The notes under the pieces were generated by a model. The model worked only from the letters and a program-made list of their open reading frames with translations, did no database searches and was not told the DNA's origin. Below are positions 27,230 to 36,798 of a stretch of 63,660 bases of DNA, piece after piece; within the stretch, counting starts at the first letter, position 1; each line of letters begins with the position of its first letter. This DNA comes from Enterovibrio nigricans DSM 22720 (GTDB taxonomy: Bacteria > Pseudomonadota > Gammaproteobacteria > Enterobacterales > Vibrionaceae): assembly GCF_900167155.1 (NCBI RefSeq), contig NZ_FUXU01000019.1:1-63660 (forward strand), given 5' to 3'. Position numbers and translations under genes: made by a program.

Positions 27230-27255
27230 AAAGCACCTCATAATGAGGTGCTTTT
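27230..27255. terminator. Bidirectional terminator between corA and lipoprotein gene
   Basis: AAAGCACCTCA (27230-27240) pairs with TGAGGTGCTTT (27244-27254) across TAA, with T runs usable on both strands. It serves the convergent corA and lipoprotein genes. Confidence 0.85.
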
Positions 27256-27277
27256 AACTGGGACTATATCAACCAAT

Positions 27278-29863
27278 TTATAGCTGTTTATAAACTTCTG
27301 TCGCTTGACGGTTATATGTTGGAGCCCAAGAAGGTGCCACAACGTCTCTTTTCACCGCACCTTGGTTAATTGACCATCGGGTTTCAACATCTTTGATTGT
27401 TGCGTCATTAACCGTAATCATTTCAACCGTTTTACAAGTCTCAAATGTGCCGGCTGGGACTGTTACCGTTTCTTTGCCTGCATACATATAAGTAAAGTTC
27501 ACTGTATCACGCACAAACGAATCAAACGGAGAGAAAATACCGCCGTGTTCCGCAACTTCTAATGCACTTAGGTTAACTCGATCGAATGAATACCCTGAAG
27601 AATGGTTCAGCAACATCGAGGCATTCGGCAGCCCTTGTGGTAGAGTTGCTCTTAGGCTGCCATAGCCAAGAAATTCGCCATTTTCATTAAAGCCTGGTTC
27701 AGTGCCGTCAGGGTTTAGGCCCATCGAACCGTAGAAAGAAACACCATCATAGTATTCATCTTCTATGACAACTTTTACACCGTCCGAATTAAATATCGAA
27801 ACACGGCCTTTATGGAGCTTGCCATCAGTTTCTGATACCCACGATGGTAAATCGTAAACATAGGCGTATCGGTTGGCTAACCATGAGAAATTTGTACCCA
27901 TAAATTCATGAATTTCTGTAAAGTCCTGAATGCCCTCATCTGGAAGCCACGTCACCTCTTTCTGAGCGTCGTAGGTTATCTTATCCCCTATAGTGGGAAT
28001 ATAATCAGCATCATCCAAACTCGCTAAACAAGCTCCCAATGTGGGAAACTCATCGCGACTATCGAGAATTGATTGCAGTGAATTGGCGCTGAACACATAT
28101 TCTTCTTCATTTACCGCTGATGTCGGAGCCAAAATACGAACATAACCTTCAACTTCTGACAGATAAACTTTTCCATTCGAAGCGAAGTTATTCCACAACA
28201 GCCCATCCATATGGGTAATGCTTACCGGTGCTGAAATCTCGCGAATAACTTTTCCGTGAACAATGGTGTCTTTCCAAGAGCCCGTTGCAATCGGATCACC
28301 AAGAGGATTCATATAGTCCCAAAGGAAATAATTCACCGTTCCATCGGCAATGACTTCGGCAACTACACCGCCATTACTAATTCCAGCTAGAATAGCAGTT
28401 GAAGCAAGGCTGCCATCCGACGCTTCTTTGTATATTTGATCAAGCGTTTGTGCTGGAGAACCAGATCCTGTCGCGGCCTCAACATTTATTGCGTTACACA
28501 TACCTCCTCGTTCAGCGGCATATGCTTCATCACACCAAGCTCCTGGATACAAACTAAAGTAATCATCAATCGTAGACTCAATTTTCAAACGATAAGCAAA
28601 TGTACCCTCAGGAAAGACTGTACTTTCACTATAGAGGCCAGCCCAAACAGATTGAGTATCCGCAGTTTTCTCCATGACATCCGATACTTTTAGTCCCGAA
28701 ACATCAACCTTCATGACTTTCGTTTTCAATGAAAGCTCGGTCGTCTTCATCTCCAGTGTATCAGAGCCATCGGGGTTACTTGTTATGCCTACGATTGTAT
28801 CATCAGCAAGCTTCCAGCCGCTTTCGGTAAGCAATAAATCGGTATTTGACGGAGGGGTATAGACGTCAAAGGCGGTATAGTCTGCGTTTGATTTGTACTC
28901 GGTCTCGATTACTTCACCCTGATTGTCAATACTAACTACACCATATTCGAGCGTTGGAGCTAATCCAGATTTAGAACTGCTAAGCCAAAGCATTCCTTCT
29001 GTACGAATAAGCTCTGCCAAGCTGCTTTTTTGAGACTCCTTATCCGCATTATTTACATCAACTTTGTCTTTGATATTTTCAGGCGATAAGTCGATATTGT
29101 CTTTGATGGTGTCTGCAGCAGTATCAGGGTCAAAATTATCACCCTCAGAAACAACTTGGCTATTAATATCCGAAAGTACATTGCTCACTTTTTCCGCAAT
29201 AACGCTCTGAAGCTCTTTATTGGAAATACCTTGTTGCGCTGCGGAACTTTCCAACTCTGAAAGTTTTGTTGCCATAACACGGGCGGTGACTTGGGCAACT
29301 TTGTGGATCTGATCAAAAACTGCTTTATCTTCATCGCTTAGCGAAGCGTTATTCTTCTCTGCGATATAATCTTTAGTAACATCTTGGTCAGTGCCCAGTT
29401 GCAATTGCACTGCAGCTACAGCGTCCTCAGAAGAGTTGCCATTTTCAATTTCATTTTGGATAAGTGTTGAAATAGGGCTGACGAAAACAGATTTGGCAGG
29501 TGCTGAAAGCACATATCCTTTCGTGAGAGCAACGCCAGGATTGTCGGTGTCCGTCGTTTGTCCCGCAATAACATTCACGATGATTGGATACGAATCAATG
29601 CTTTCTTGTGTCGTATCTAAAGTGAAAACACCGTTGGTGCCCGTTGTGGCAGTCGGTTCATTGCTGTCACACGCTTTATTTAAATTCAGATCAAGACAAA
29701 CTTCTGCATTCTCTAAATAGCCATCAGCCGCTTTTCCGCTTAACGAGGCTGCTGTTGGGTTCGTCGGTGTCGTCGTATCGGTGCCCGTTGACGTGTCATC
29801 ATCGGAACAACCGGCAAGTGCGAAAGCGATGACGCTGGCCAATACCGTTTTGTTAAATTTCAT
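27278..29863 (-). CDS. Large outer-membrane or surface lipoprotein, unknown
   Basis: An 861-residue protein with a lipoprotein signal peptide: MKFNKTVLASVIAFALAGC, lipobox LAGC, Cys at residue 19. A T/S/D-rich linker follows, then a calcium-type acidic stretch (VCLDLNLNKACDSNEP) within an early beta-sandwich-like domain of the sort found in large marine lipoproteins. The rest is Gly/Asp/Trp-rich, probably beta. Composition and the Asp at +2 (CSDDD) leave its final membrane uncertain. It interrupts the two halves of the lateral locus and has its own 5' region. Confidence 0.75.
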   Translation of the reverse strand: MKFNKTVLASVIAFALAGCSDDDTSTGTDTTTPTNPTAASLSGKAADGYLENAEVCLDLNLNKACDSNEPTATTGTNGVFTLDTTQESIDSYPIIVNVIAGQTTDTDNPGVALTKGYVLSAPAKSVFVSPISTLIQNEIENGNSSEDAVAAVQLQLGTDQDVTKDYIAEKNNASLSDEDKAVFDQIHKVAQVTARVMATKLSELESSAAQQGISNKELQSVIAEKVSNVLSDINSQVVSEGDNFDPDTAADTIKDNIDLSPENIKDKVDVNNADKESQKSSLAELIRTEGMLWLSSSKSGLAPTLEYGVVSIDNQGEVIETEYKSNADYTAFDVYTPPSNTDLLLTESGWKLADDTIVGITSNPDGSDTLEMKTTELSLKTKVMKVDVSGLKVSDVMEKTADTQSVWAGLYSESTVFPEGTFAYRLKIESTIDDYFSLYPGAWCDEAYAAERGGMCNAINVEAATGSGSPAQTLDQIYKEASDGSLASTAILAGISNGGVVAEVIADGTVNYFLWDYMNPLGDPIATGSWKDTIVHGKVIREISAPVSITHMDGLLWNNFASNGKVYLSEVEGYVRILAPTSAVNEEEYVFSANSLQSILDSRDEFPTLGACLASLDDADYIPTIGDKITYDAQKEVTWLPDEGIQDFTEIHEFMGTNFSWLANRYAYVYDLPSWVSETDGKLHKGRVSIFNSDGVKVVIEDEYYDGVSFYGSMGLNPDGTEPGFNENGEFLGYGSLRATLPQGLPNASMLLNHSSGYSFDRVNLSALEVAEHGGIFSPFDSFVRDTVNFTYMYAGKETVTVPAGTFETCKTVEMITVNDATIKDVETRWSINQGAVKRDVVAPSWAPTYNRQATEVYKQL

Positions 29864-30179
29864 ATACCCTCCATGGATAACGCTGTAGCAAGATTTTTTC
29901 AGCTTACTGATGATTTGGACGGTATTTATTCACAACACTCGAACGTTTAAAAATGTGAAGATTTAAATATGTGAATCACTCCACCAGAGACCACCCATAT
30001 CTGATAACCATTTCGCAAATTATCCCGCATGAAAGTCAGCATTTCATTCACGTCAAATAATAACCAAAAACAAAACAGCAACTCACCATAACATTTTGTT
30101 ACAGTTGAACGAATGAAATCAAAATATGAATATATCCCTATCAATACATATATAATCTAAATGAGTTATCCTGAAAAAA
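29864..30179. other. Intergenic region, lipoprotein gene / flg operon end
   Basis: This 316-bp AT-rich stretch should hold the lipoprotein promoter on the minus strand and the 3' end of the flgB-L transcript. I see no gene, clear hairpin terminator or repeat in it. Confidence 0.4.
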
Positions 30180-31220
30180 CTATTTCAGCAACGCCACAAC
30201 ACTATGCCGCTTCACGTTCGCTTGCGCGTTCAGGGCTTCAAACGTCTTCGTGAACTGTCCAGATGAAGATTGAAAGTTCGCCAACACTGTGTTCACACCG
30301 TCGATGCTTAACGATTTCTTTGCATCACGGAGGGATGACATGTCAAAAGACAATTGTTGATGGAACGCCCTCGCTTCTCCTAGCCCAATGTGAACTTGCT
30401 GAAGGTGTTGGTTCACTTTCTTTATGGTTTGCTTGATCCCATCACGACTGCTGAGATCAAAACTTAACTCTGCGATCCCTTCCGGATCGGGTTTAATGTT
30501 CAATGCGTTAGGTTGACCTGCAGGGAAACGATATCCTTGGCCAGTCACCATGACTTTGCTTTGCATTTGACGATACGCACTTTCCTGCGCTTCAAACAAA
30601 ATTGCCCCATCATTTCCTAGCGACGCTCGCATCCCCATTGGAATGAGGCTTCTATCTAGCATTTTTAGGGTTTTGACCCCGTCTGATTGCCCGTCAAAGT
30701 TAATCATCACCGACTGCCCTTGTGGAAAGTCGAGACGTATTTGTTCTGCCCTGTCGCTAAGGCGATGAATATTTAGCCCTGGTATGGCAAATCGACGTAT
30801 ATCTGCACTGTCTAGCTTCACGCGCAGTTCATTGTCCACCACACGTTTGCCTTCGTAACGTGCTTGGTGCAGGATTTTTTCGATCGTTTGCTTACCCTGT
30901 GACAGCCCTTCTTTGAGGGACGGAACATTTTGTGCCCCAACAGACAATGCCTGCGTAAGGCTGCCTTTGATTTTACTCAGTTCCCTACCAACAAGTTGCA
31001 GTGATTTAGATGCTATTTGAACAGACGTGGCTTGCTGTTGGCCCTGTGCCAACAGCATCTTAGAAACGGAATAGGCTAACGGAGCGTCAGCCTTTTTGAT
31101 TGTTGTTCTTGGCGCAGTAATACTGCCATGATCCGAAGAACGAGATGGGGTGATAGAAGTCTGTTCATGGCTGGTTAACCGTATGCCGTGAGGTCTGACT
31201 TCTACTGTGCTCATCACCAT
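30180..31220 (-). CDS. Uncharacterised last gene of the lateral flgB-L operon
   Basis: A 346-residue soluble protein beginning MVMSTVEV, with ATG 31220 or 31214. The N-terminal 45 residues are S/T-rich and probably disordered, and the rest is mainly helical (SKSLQLVGRELSKIKGSLTQ, IKQTIKKVNQHLQQVHIGLG). It starts 17 bp after flgL, so it is part of the operon. There is no signal peptide, so any export would go through the flagellar gate. The helical ends recall axial flagellar proteins, but I cannot assign a family. Confidence 0.75.
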   Translation of the reverse strand: MVMSTVEVRPHGIRLTSHEQTSITPSRSSDHGSITAPRTTIKKADAPLAYSVSKMLLAQGQQQATSVQIASKSLQLVGRELSKIKGSLTQALSVGAQNVPSLKEGLSQGKQTIEKILHQARYEGKRVVDNELRVKLDSADIRRFAIPGLNIHRLSDRAEQIRLDFPQGQSVMINFDGQSDGVKTLKMLDRSLIPMGMRASLGNDGAILFEAQESAYRQMQSKVMVTGQGYRFPAGQPNALNIKPDPEGIAELSFDLSSRDGIKQTIKKVNQHLQQVHIGLGEARAFHQQLSFDMSSLRDAKKSLSIDGVNTVLANFQSSSGQFTKTFEALNAQANVKRHSVVALLK

Positions 31221-31237
31221 GAAAACTTACCTGTTAC

Positions 31238-32137
31238 TTAGATTCGATCGAACAAATTCAGCTCGTTGATTTTGACATAGCTGGCCTGAGTCGCCTGTAA
31301 TGCCGCCAAATAATTGTTCAATCGAACAGACGCCTCGCCGTAATCCAACGCGGAAATATCACTGTTTACCTTGTCGACAAACAACTTGTTTTCGCTGTGC
31401 GTGCTTTTCATCAGATCGAGGTTATTAATTCGGCCACCCACTTCTGTCATCGCACCTAATACGTTGGTGTGCGTGCCATCAATGGCCCCCAACGTTGCGT
31501 CAATTTGTGTTTGGAAGTCAGCCGTTGGGTTCTTAAACTCCTCAATCATGGCATCAATCTGATTGAGCACATTATCCCCACCACCCAGATCGACAATGTC
31601 AGCCGCCGTCATATTGGATTCCATGGTCACGCCTTTTGATACCGTGACCACGCGCTTCTCACTGTTACCTTCAATGACATAGTCACCCGTGGCGTTTGAA
31701 ATGGCCGGCGCATTCGAATTGGTGCCCGCAAACAAATAGTGCCCTTCCTCATCTTGCGCGTTAAACGAAGAGGCAACGGAATCGCGTAGAATTTCCAGTT
31801 CAGCAATCATCCCTTCGCGATCGGCATCGGCCAACGATCCATTGGCACCCCAAAGCACCAGTTCGCGCATACTCTGCAAGCTTTCCTCGACAGAGTCTAA
31901 GTGAACTTCCTGACTCGACAGCGTTGTGTTTACATTGGCTATGTTGGTTTGATACTGCGAAATAGCGGCACTTTCTCGTTCCAAATTCAGTAACTTAATG
32001 GATGCCATAGGGTCATCTGACAGCTTGGTCAAACGGTCGCCGGTCGACATTTGCTGCAAAACCAGCCCCAAACCACCATTGTTTACCTGAAGGCTGGAAA
32101 GCATCATCTGACTGAATTGATTATCACTGATACGCAT
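31238..32137 (-). CDS. flgL: Lateral hook-filament junction protein FlgL
   Basis: A 299-residue HAP3. The N terminus (MRISDNQFSQMMLSSLQVNN, LQQMSTGDRLTKLSDDPMAS) and the C-terminal helix (DYGEASVRLNNYLAALQATQ) are the flagellin-like D0/D1 ends of FlgL. It lies 15 bp after flgK. Confidence 0.94.
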   Translation of the reverse strand: MRISDNQFSQMMLSSLQVNNGGLGLVLQQMSTGDRLTKLSDDPMASIKLLNLERESAAISQYQTNIANVNTTLSSQEVHLDSVEESLQSMRELVLWGANGSLADADREGMIAELEILRDSVASSFNAQDEEGHYLFAGTNSNAPAISNATGDYVIEGNSEKRVVTVSKGVTMESNMTAADIVDLGGGDNVLNQIDAMIEEFKNPTADFQTQIDATLGAIDGTHTNVLGAMTEVGGRINNLDLMKSTHSENKLFVDKVNSDISALDYGEASVRLNNYLAALQATQASYVKINELNLFDRI

Positions 32138-32152
32138 GGTTAGTCTCGATCC

Positions 32153-33526
32153 TTAAAACAGTTGAAGCACAGAGTTGAACAGCTCGTTTGCCGTGCTGAT
32201 CACCTTCATGTTTGCATTGTGGACATTGGCAAACATCATCAAGTTGCCGGCTTCTTCATTGCTGCTGACGGCACTGAGATTATTTCTCTGGGTCAGTGCT
32301 TCTTTATTCATTGCCGCTTTTGCCTCGTAATCGGCAGCGGCTTGGCGCGATTTAATCGCGGTTTCACCCACCATCGCGGTGAAAGCATCATTCAGTGAAA
32401 CATTGCCAAACCCCGTGACGGATACAGGCTTATTGCTCAGTTCAATCAGGTCTTTTAAAACATCACTGTTACCCGCGGTGCCATCGGCAGAAAACGCCAA
32501 CTCTTCGGCTGAAATGTCTGTGACCGTAATGCTGTCGGCTGGATTGGCAGGATCGTAAGTAAATAACGGCTGACCGGGATTTCCGTTCAAGTCTTTACCC
32601 GTGGCTAAAACGGCGTTGACCTCGTCTGCGAGTGCCTTGGCCATGTCATTGATAGCCACTTGGTTCGGTTTGAGGACGGATGCTTGATAGTCATTCAACG
32701 CACCCAATTCACCACCTACAGAATCGTTCACTGCGAATGATTGGTTGCCAAACTCCACGTAAAGATCAGCCATGTAGGCGTCGTCGGCATGAGAGACGGT
32801 TTTTAACTGCCCAGCTTCACCACCCATCACAAGCGGTTGACCACTGGCGAGCGTCACCTGCAACGAGCCATCGGGTTGTTCGGTGGTTTTAATTTCCATG
32901 ACTTTGGAAAGCTCACCAATCAACATGTCACGGGTATCTAAAAGCTGTGCAGAGCTTCCGCCCGTTCCCTGTGCTTCCATCAACTGTTTGTTAAGATCGG
33001 CGATGTTGTTTAGCAAACTGTTCGCGTGAGAAACCGCTGCATTTCGCTGATCGTGCATGTCTTTATGTTGGCTGTGCATCGCGTCGTTCAGGGCATTAAA
33101 ACGACGAGACAATGCTTCCGCCTCGTTGATGATTTGCTGACGCAATGGCTGTGACTCAGGTTTCGTTGTCGCTTCATTCAATGCCGCAAACATGGAGTCC
33201 AGACCCGCTGATAAACTAAAGCCATCAGCCCCTAAGGTGTTTTCCAAGTGACTCATGCTCGACGAGTAACGCGCGGCATAAGACGCTGTACTGTTCGTAG
33301 ACCAAAGCTGTTTAACCAAGAAATCGTCGGTGACACGTCGGATGCTGGTGACCTCAACACCCATGCCAGCACTGAGACTGTCTGACGCTGAACCACCCAC
33401 AGATGCCATCATGGCTTGCTGGCGGCTGTATCCAGGAGTATTGATGTTGGCAACGTTTTGTGCCGTGACACTTAACGCCACACTGTTCGCATTAAGGCCA
33501 GACATGGCAATATTCACGAGGTTCAT
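32153..33526 (-). CDS. flgK: Lateral hook-filament junction protein FlgK
   Basis: A 457-residue HAP1. The flagellar rod-type motif is at the N terminus (SVALSVTAQNVANINTPGYS), and the C-terminal helix ends NMKVISTANELFNSVLQLF. It follows flgJ directly with no gap. Confidence 0.95.
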   Translation of the reverse strand: MNLVNIAMSGLNANSVALSVTAQNVANINTPGYSRQQAMMASVGGSASDSLSAGMGVEVTSIRRVTDDFLVKQLWSTNSTASYAARYSSSMSHLENTLGADGFSLSAGLDSMFAALNEATTKPESQPLRQQIINEAEALSRRFNALNDAMHSQHKDMHDQRNAAVSHANSLLNNIADLNKQLMEAQGTGGSSAQLLDTRDMLIGELSKVMEIKTTEQPDGSLQVTLASGQPLVMGGEAGQLKTVSHADDAYMADLYVEFGNQSFAVNDSVGGELGALNDYQASVLKPNQVAINDMAKALADEVNAVLATGKDLNGNPGQPLFTYDPANPADSITVTDISAEELAFSADGTAGNSDVLKDLIELSNKPVSVTGFGNVSLNDAFTAMVGETAIKSRQAAADYEAKAAMNKEALTQRNNLSAVSSNEEAGNLMMFANVHNANMKVISTANELFNSVLQLF

Positions 33527-34138
33527 TTACGGCTCCAGAGTTCTGATTAGCGGTTGGGCAAACGCGGTGCTTACGGCAACTTCAACCTGCTGTTTGTTCA
33601 TAGAGGCGACCTCTAAGTCCGGATTATTAACCAGGTTGCAGCCATTAAATCCAGGCGCGATGTGTGATTGTGATCTTGATTCCGCTTTGATTACGCAGGA
33701 TGCATCATTCGCCGCTGGCGCAATGAATTCGCGGAGTACAGCGGTATTGACGGAGTCCGTTTTCGCCGGTGTCAATGGCTCTGAATTTGCTGGGAACGCC
33801 GCAAAGGGAGAAACAGAAGGCCCCAGTTGTTTCACCAACATATCGGCAATGCCGGCATGTTGTTTCTTTGCCATTTCAATCGCCAATTGCCCGTCGTACA
33901 TGTCGCGAAAAACGCCATATTGCTGGCTGGAAAACGGGCTATCTTCGTCTGCTAGCGCATCGCTGCTGCTGCGCATCTGACGCAAAACCAATTGCAGAAA
34001 CATGGCTTCAAATTGCCCTGCCACCTGCTCCAACGCGCCTTGTTGATCGCTACTGTGTTTGATGTTCGTTAGGGCTTTATTGTCGTGATACAACATGGAA
34101 GACCACTGCGCTTGTTCTTTTAATCCATCTAGGTTCAT
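33527..34138 (-). CDS. flgJ: Rod-cap protein FlgJ lacking the muramidase domain
   Basis: A 203-residue protein with only the N-terminal rod-binding domain (AGQFEAMFLQLVLRQMRSSS, FRDMYDGQLAIEMAKKQHAG). Gammaproteobacterial polar FlgJ is usually over 300 residues with a C-terminal peptidoglycan hydrolase, which is absent here. The C-terminal 90 residues are low in similarity to anything I know. A separate lytic transglycosylase gene at 43484 may supply the missing activity. Confidence 0.9.
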   Translation of the reverse strand: MNLDGLKEQAQWSSMLYHDNKALTNIKHSSDQQGALEQVAGQFEAMFLQLVLRQMRSSSDALADEDSPFSSQQYGVFRDMYDGQLAIEMAKKQHAGIADMLVKQLGPSVSPFAAFPANSEPLTPAKTDSVNTAVLREFIAPAANDASCVIKAESRSQSHIAPGFNGCNLVNNPDLEVASMNKQQVEVAVSTAFAQPLIRTLEP

Positions 34139-34148
34139 TGCGTTGCCC

Positions 34149-35270
34149 TTAAATCACGACGAGTTCTGCGTTCAATGCGCCAGCCTCGTGCAAGGCTTGG
34201 AGAATTGACATCAGGTCAGTGGGAGTTGCCCCTAAGCTGTTCACCGCATTGACGATGGTGCTAAGTTCTGTGCCTTTTGGCCAGATCACCATCTGAGCTT
34301 CTGCTTCATCAATGTCGATTTCTGAGTTATCGACGGTTACTGTTTCTCCATCGGCAAACGCGTTCGGCTGACTCACCTGCTGGGTTTCAGAAATCGTGAC
34401 GGTCAAACTTCCGTGGCTGACTGCCGCCTCACCCACTTTAACGTTTTGACCAATCACCACGGTGCCTGTACGGGAGTTAAACACCACGCGAGCGGGCTTC
34501 CGGCCTTCCTCTACACGCATCTCTTCTAACATCGACAGCATAATGACGCGTTGCTGTGTGTCTTTCGGTGCCAGCATTTCAATGCGGCCGTTATTGATGG
34601 CCGTGGCCACATTTGGCCCGAAGGTATCGTTGATCTCTCGCGCGATATTCTTCGCTGTTGTGAAGCTCGCTTTGCGCAAATTCAGTGTGATGGTTTCTTT
34701 TGAATTGAAGTCAGATGGGATCTCACGTTCCAGCGTGGCACCGTTAGGGATGCGACCCGATGTCGGTGTATTGACCGTGGTTTTTGAGCCACTGCGCCCT
34801 TCCGCCGTTAGGCCTCCCACAACCACGTTTCCTTGCGCCACGGCATAGACCTCCCCATCGATACCGCGCATTGGCGTAAGCAGCAAGGTGCCGCCACGCA
34901 AACTTTTCGCGTCCCCAATAGAAGACACCACAACGTTTAATGTTTGCCCTGGCCCAACGTGCGGGTCAACAACCGCCGTGACACTGACAGACGCCACATT
35001 GCGGAGCTTAGGGTCAGAATTCGCGTCTATCTGCACGCCAAATTGGCGCAACATGTTAGTGATCGACTGCGAGGTAAATTGGACTTGGTTTCGATCACCC
35101 TGGCCATCCAAACCCACGACAAGGCCGTAACCAACCAACTGGTTTTGGCGAATGCCCTGGATATCAACCAGATCCATAATGGGGATCTCTGAATCTGCCT
35201 GTGCCGTCGTTGATAACCCCATTGATAGAAAAATCAAAAGCGAAGACAGTAGGGTTTTGTATTGTTTCAT
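34149..35270 (-). CDS. flgI: Lateral flagellar P-ring protein FlgI
   Basis: About 373 residues from ATG 35270, which overlaps the flgH stop as TAATG. The signal peptide is LLSSLLIFLSMGLSTTAQA. Family segments IMDLVDIQGIRQNQLVGYGL and VVGLDGQGDRNQVQFTSQSI are intact. It forms the periplasmic ring around the rod. Confidence 0.96.
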   Translation of the reverse strand: MKQYKTLLSSLLIFLSMGLSTTAQADSEIPIMDLVDIQGIRQNQLVGYGLVVGLDGQGDRNQVQFTSQSITNMLRQFGVQIDANSDPKLRNVASVSVTAVVDPHVGPGQTLNVVVSSIGDAKSLRGGTLLLTPMRGIDGEVYAVAQGNVVVGGLTAEGRSGSKTTVNTPTSGRIPNGATLEREIPSDFNSKETITLNLRKASFTTAKNIAREINDTFGPNVATAINNGRIEMLAPKDTQQRVIMLSMLEEMRVEEGRKPARVVFNSRTGTVVIGQNVKVGEAAVSHGSLTVTISETQQVSQPNAFADGETVTVDNSEIDIDEAEAQMVIWPKGTELSTIVNAVNSLGATPTDLMSILQALHEAGALNAELVVI

Positions 35271-35962
35271 TAAAACGGCATCCACGGAGAATTAAAGAAT
35301 TGGGTCAGCCAACCTGATGCATTGCTGTCTGCCAGCGCACCGCGTCCTGCATAGGTAATGCGTGCATCACCAATACGTAGGGAAGAAATCTGATTGCTTC
35401 GGTTAATGTCATCAACACGGACAATGCCGGTAAGACGAATAAACTCATCCCCTTGATTCAAGCGAAGCCACTTTTCACCGCTGATACGCAGTACGTCATT
35501 CGGCAATACCTCGTGCACGGTCACGGTGATCGCGCCTTGTAATTTGTTGCCTTGAGAGCTCGATGCGCTGCCATCGAAATTACGGTCTGCGTCGATATTC
35601 ACCGCCGCATCAATGCTGTTAGAACCAAAAACAGGCGCGACGAAACCCACGCCTGCATTTTTATTGTAGCTGGTATCGGCTTTCTTACTCGATTCCGTTT
35701 CTTCGGTCAGCATTACCGTCAGGATATCGCCAACGCGATACGCGCGGCGATCCTGAAACAGTGTCATGGTGTATTGATGACGATAGAGGCTGCCATCTGT
35801 TGCCTCCGGTAGTGAGTAATCCAACACAGGCGGCGCATAATCCGCACTGTCCGGTTTTTGTGGTGCAAATTCAGGACGTGCCGAACAGCCCGCTAACACT
35901 GCCAGTAGCAACACCCAGCTTTTTGCAAACCCAGATATTGCACGTTTTTTTATCATCACCAT
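35270..35962 (-). CDS. flgH: Lateral flagellar L-ring lipoprotein FlgH
   Basis: A 230-residue lipoprotein with lipobox LAGC in VLLLAVLAGCSARPEF, which forms the outer-membrane ring. The family motifs GDILTVMLTEETESSKKADT and LRISGEKWLRLNQGDEFIRL are present. It is coupled to flgI by a TAATG overlap. Confidence 0.96.
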   Translation of the reverse strand: MVMIKKRAISGFAKSWVLLLAVLAGCSARPEFAPQKPDSADYAPPVLDYSLPEATDGSLYRHQYTMTLFQDRRAYRVGDILTVMLTEETESSKKADTSYNKNAGVGFVAPVFGSNSIDAAVNIDADRNFDGSASSSQGNKLQGAITVTVHEVLPNDVLRISGEKWLRLNQGDEFIRLTGIVRVDDINRSNQISSLRIGDARITYAGRGALADSNASGWLTQFFNSPWMPF

Positions 35963-35986
35963 TTCATTACACCTTTTACGCCGCCG

Positions 35987-36772
35987 TTAAACTGACTGCG
36001 CAACAAACTTGAGCATGTCATCCGCCGCTGAAACGACTTTCGCATTCATTTCGTAAGCGCGTTGCGTGGTGATCATGTCGACCATTTCTTCCACAACTTG
36101 CACATTGGAGCCTTCCAGCGCACCTTGTTTAATACTGCCCGCACCGTCTTGACCTGCGACCAATTCTTCTGCCATGCCACTGGCTTCAGTTTCGCGGAAC
36201 AAGTTACCGCCAACGGCTTCCAGACCTGCTGGATTGATAAATTTCGCAAGGGTAATCTGACCGATATCTTGCGGCGCAGGATCACCCGCCGTGGTGACGG
36301 TTACACGACCATCTACACCAACAAAAACCGACAACGCATTGTCTGGAATTTGAACTTGCGGTTCTAACGGCAGACCTTGCGTGTTTACCATCAGGCCTTC
36401 TGAATTGACATGAAACTGCCCGTTACGGGAGTACATGATCTCGCCGTCTGAGTTTTCTATCTGGAAAAAGCCTTGTCCCATCACAGCCATATCAAGCTCT
36501 TGGCTGGTGTTTTGCGTATTGCCTTGGGTAAACACCTTCTGTGTGCCCACAACACGAACACCACTGCCTAGCTGAACGCCGCTAGGAAGCTGATTGATGT
36601 CATCAACTTGTGCACCTGGCTGGCGTTGAATGCTGTAAAACAAGTCTTCAAACACAACACGGTCACGTTTAAAGCCGACGGTATTTACGTTCGCGAGGTT
36701 GTTTGAAATCGCCGTCATTTTGGTGTCTTGGGCGGCCATTCCCGTTTTACTGACCCATAAAGATGAGTGCAT
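35987..36772 (-). CDS. flgG: Lateral flagellar distal rod protein FlgG
   Basis: A 261-residue distal rod subunit. The N-terminal AQDTKMTAISNNLANVNTVG and C-terminal VVEEMVDMITTQRAYEMNAK are the canonical rod-protein ends. It is part of flgBCDEFGHIJKL. Confidence 0.97.
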   Translation of the reverse strand: MHSSLWVSKTGMAAQDTKMTAISNNLANVNTVGFKRDRVVFEDLFYSIQRQPGAQVDDINQLPSGVQLGSGVRVVGTQKVFTQGNTQNTSQELDMAVMGQGFFQIENSDGEIMYSRNGQFHVNSEGLMVNTQGLPLEPQVQIPDNALSVFVGVDGRVTVTTAGDPAPQDIGQITLAKFINPAGLEAVGGNLFRETEASGMAEELVAGQDGAGSIKQGALEGSNVQVVEEMVDMITTQRAYEMNAKVVSAADDMLKFVAQSV

Positions 36773-36798
36773 GTTTACTACTCCTTTGTCGACAGCGA

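Noticed and set aside
27230-27255. Riboswitch upstream of the lipoprotein gene
   Set aside because: This hairpin is at the 3' side of both convergent genes and fits a simple bidirectional terminator.
29947-30144. 65-residue minus-strand frame
   Set aside because: No ribosome binding site, no family, AT-rich composition; it lies in the gap between the flg operon and the lipoprotein gene.
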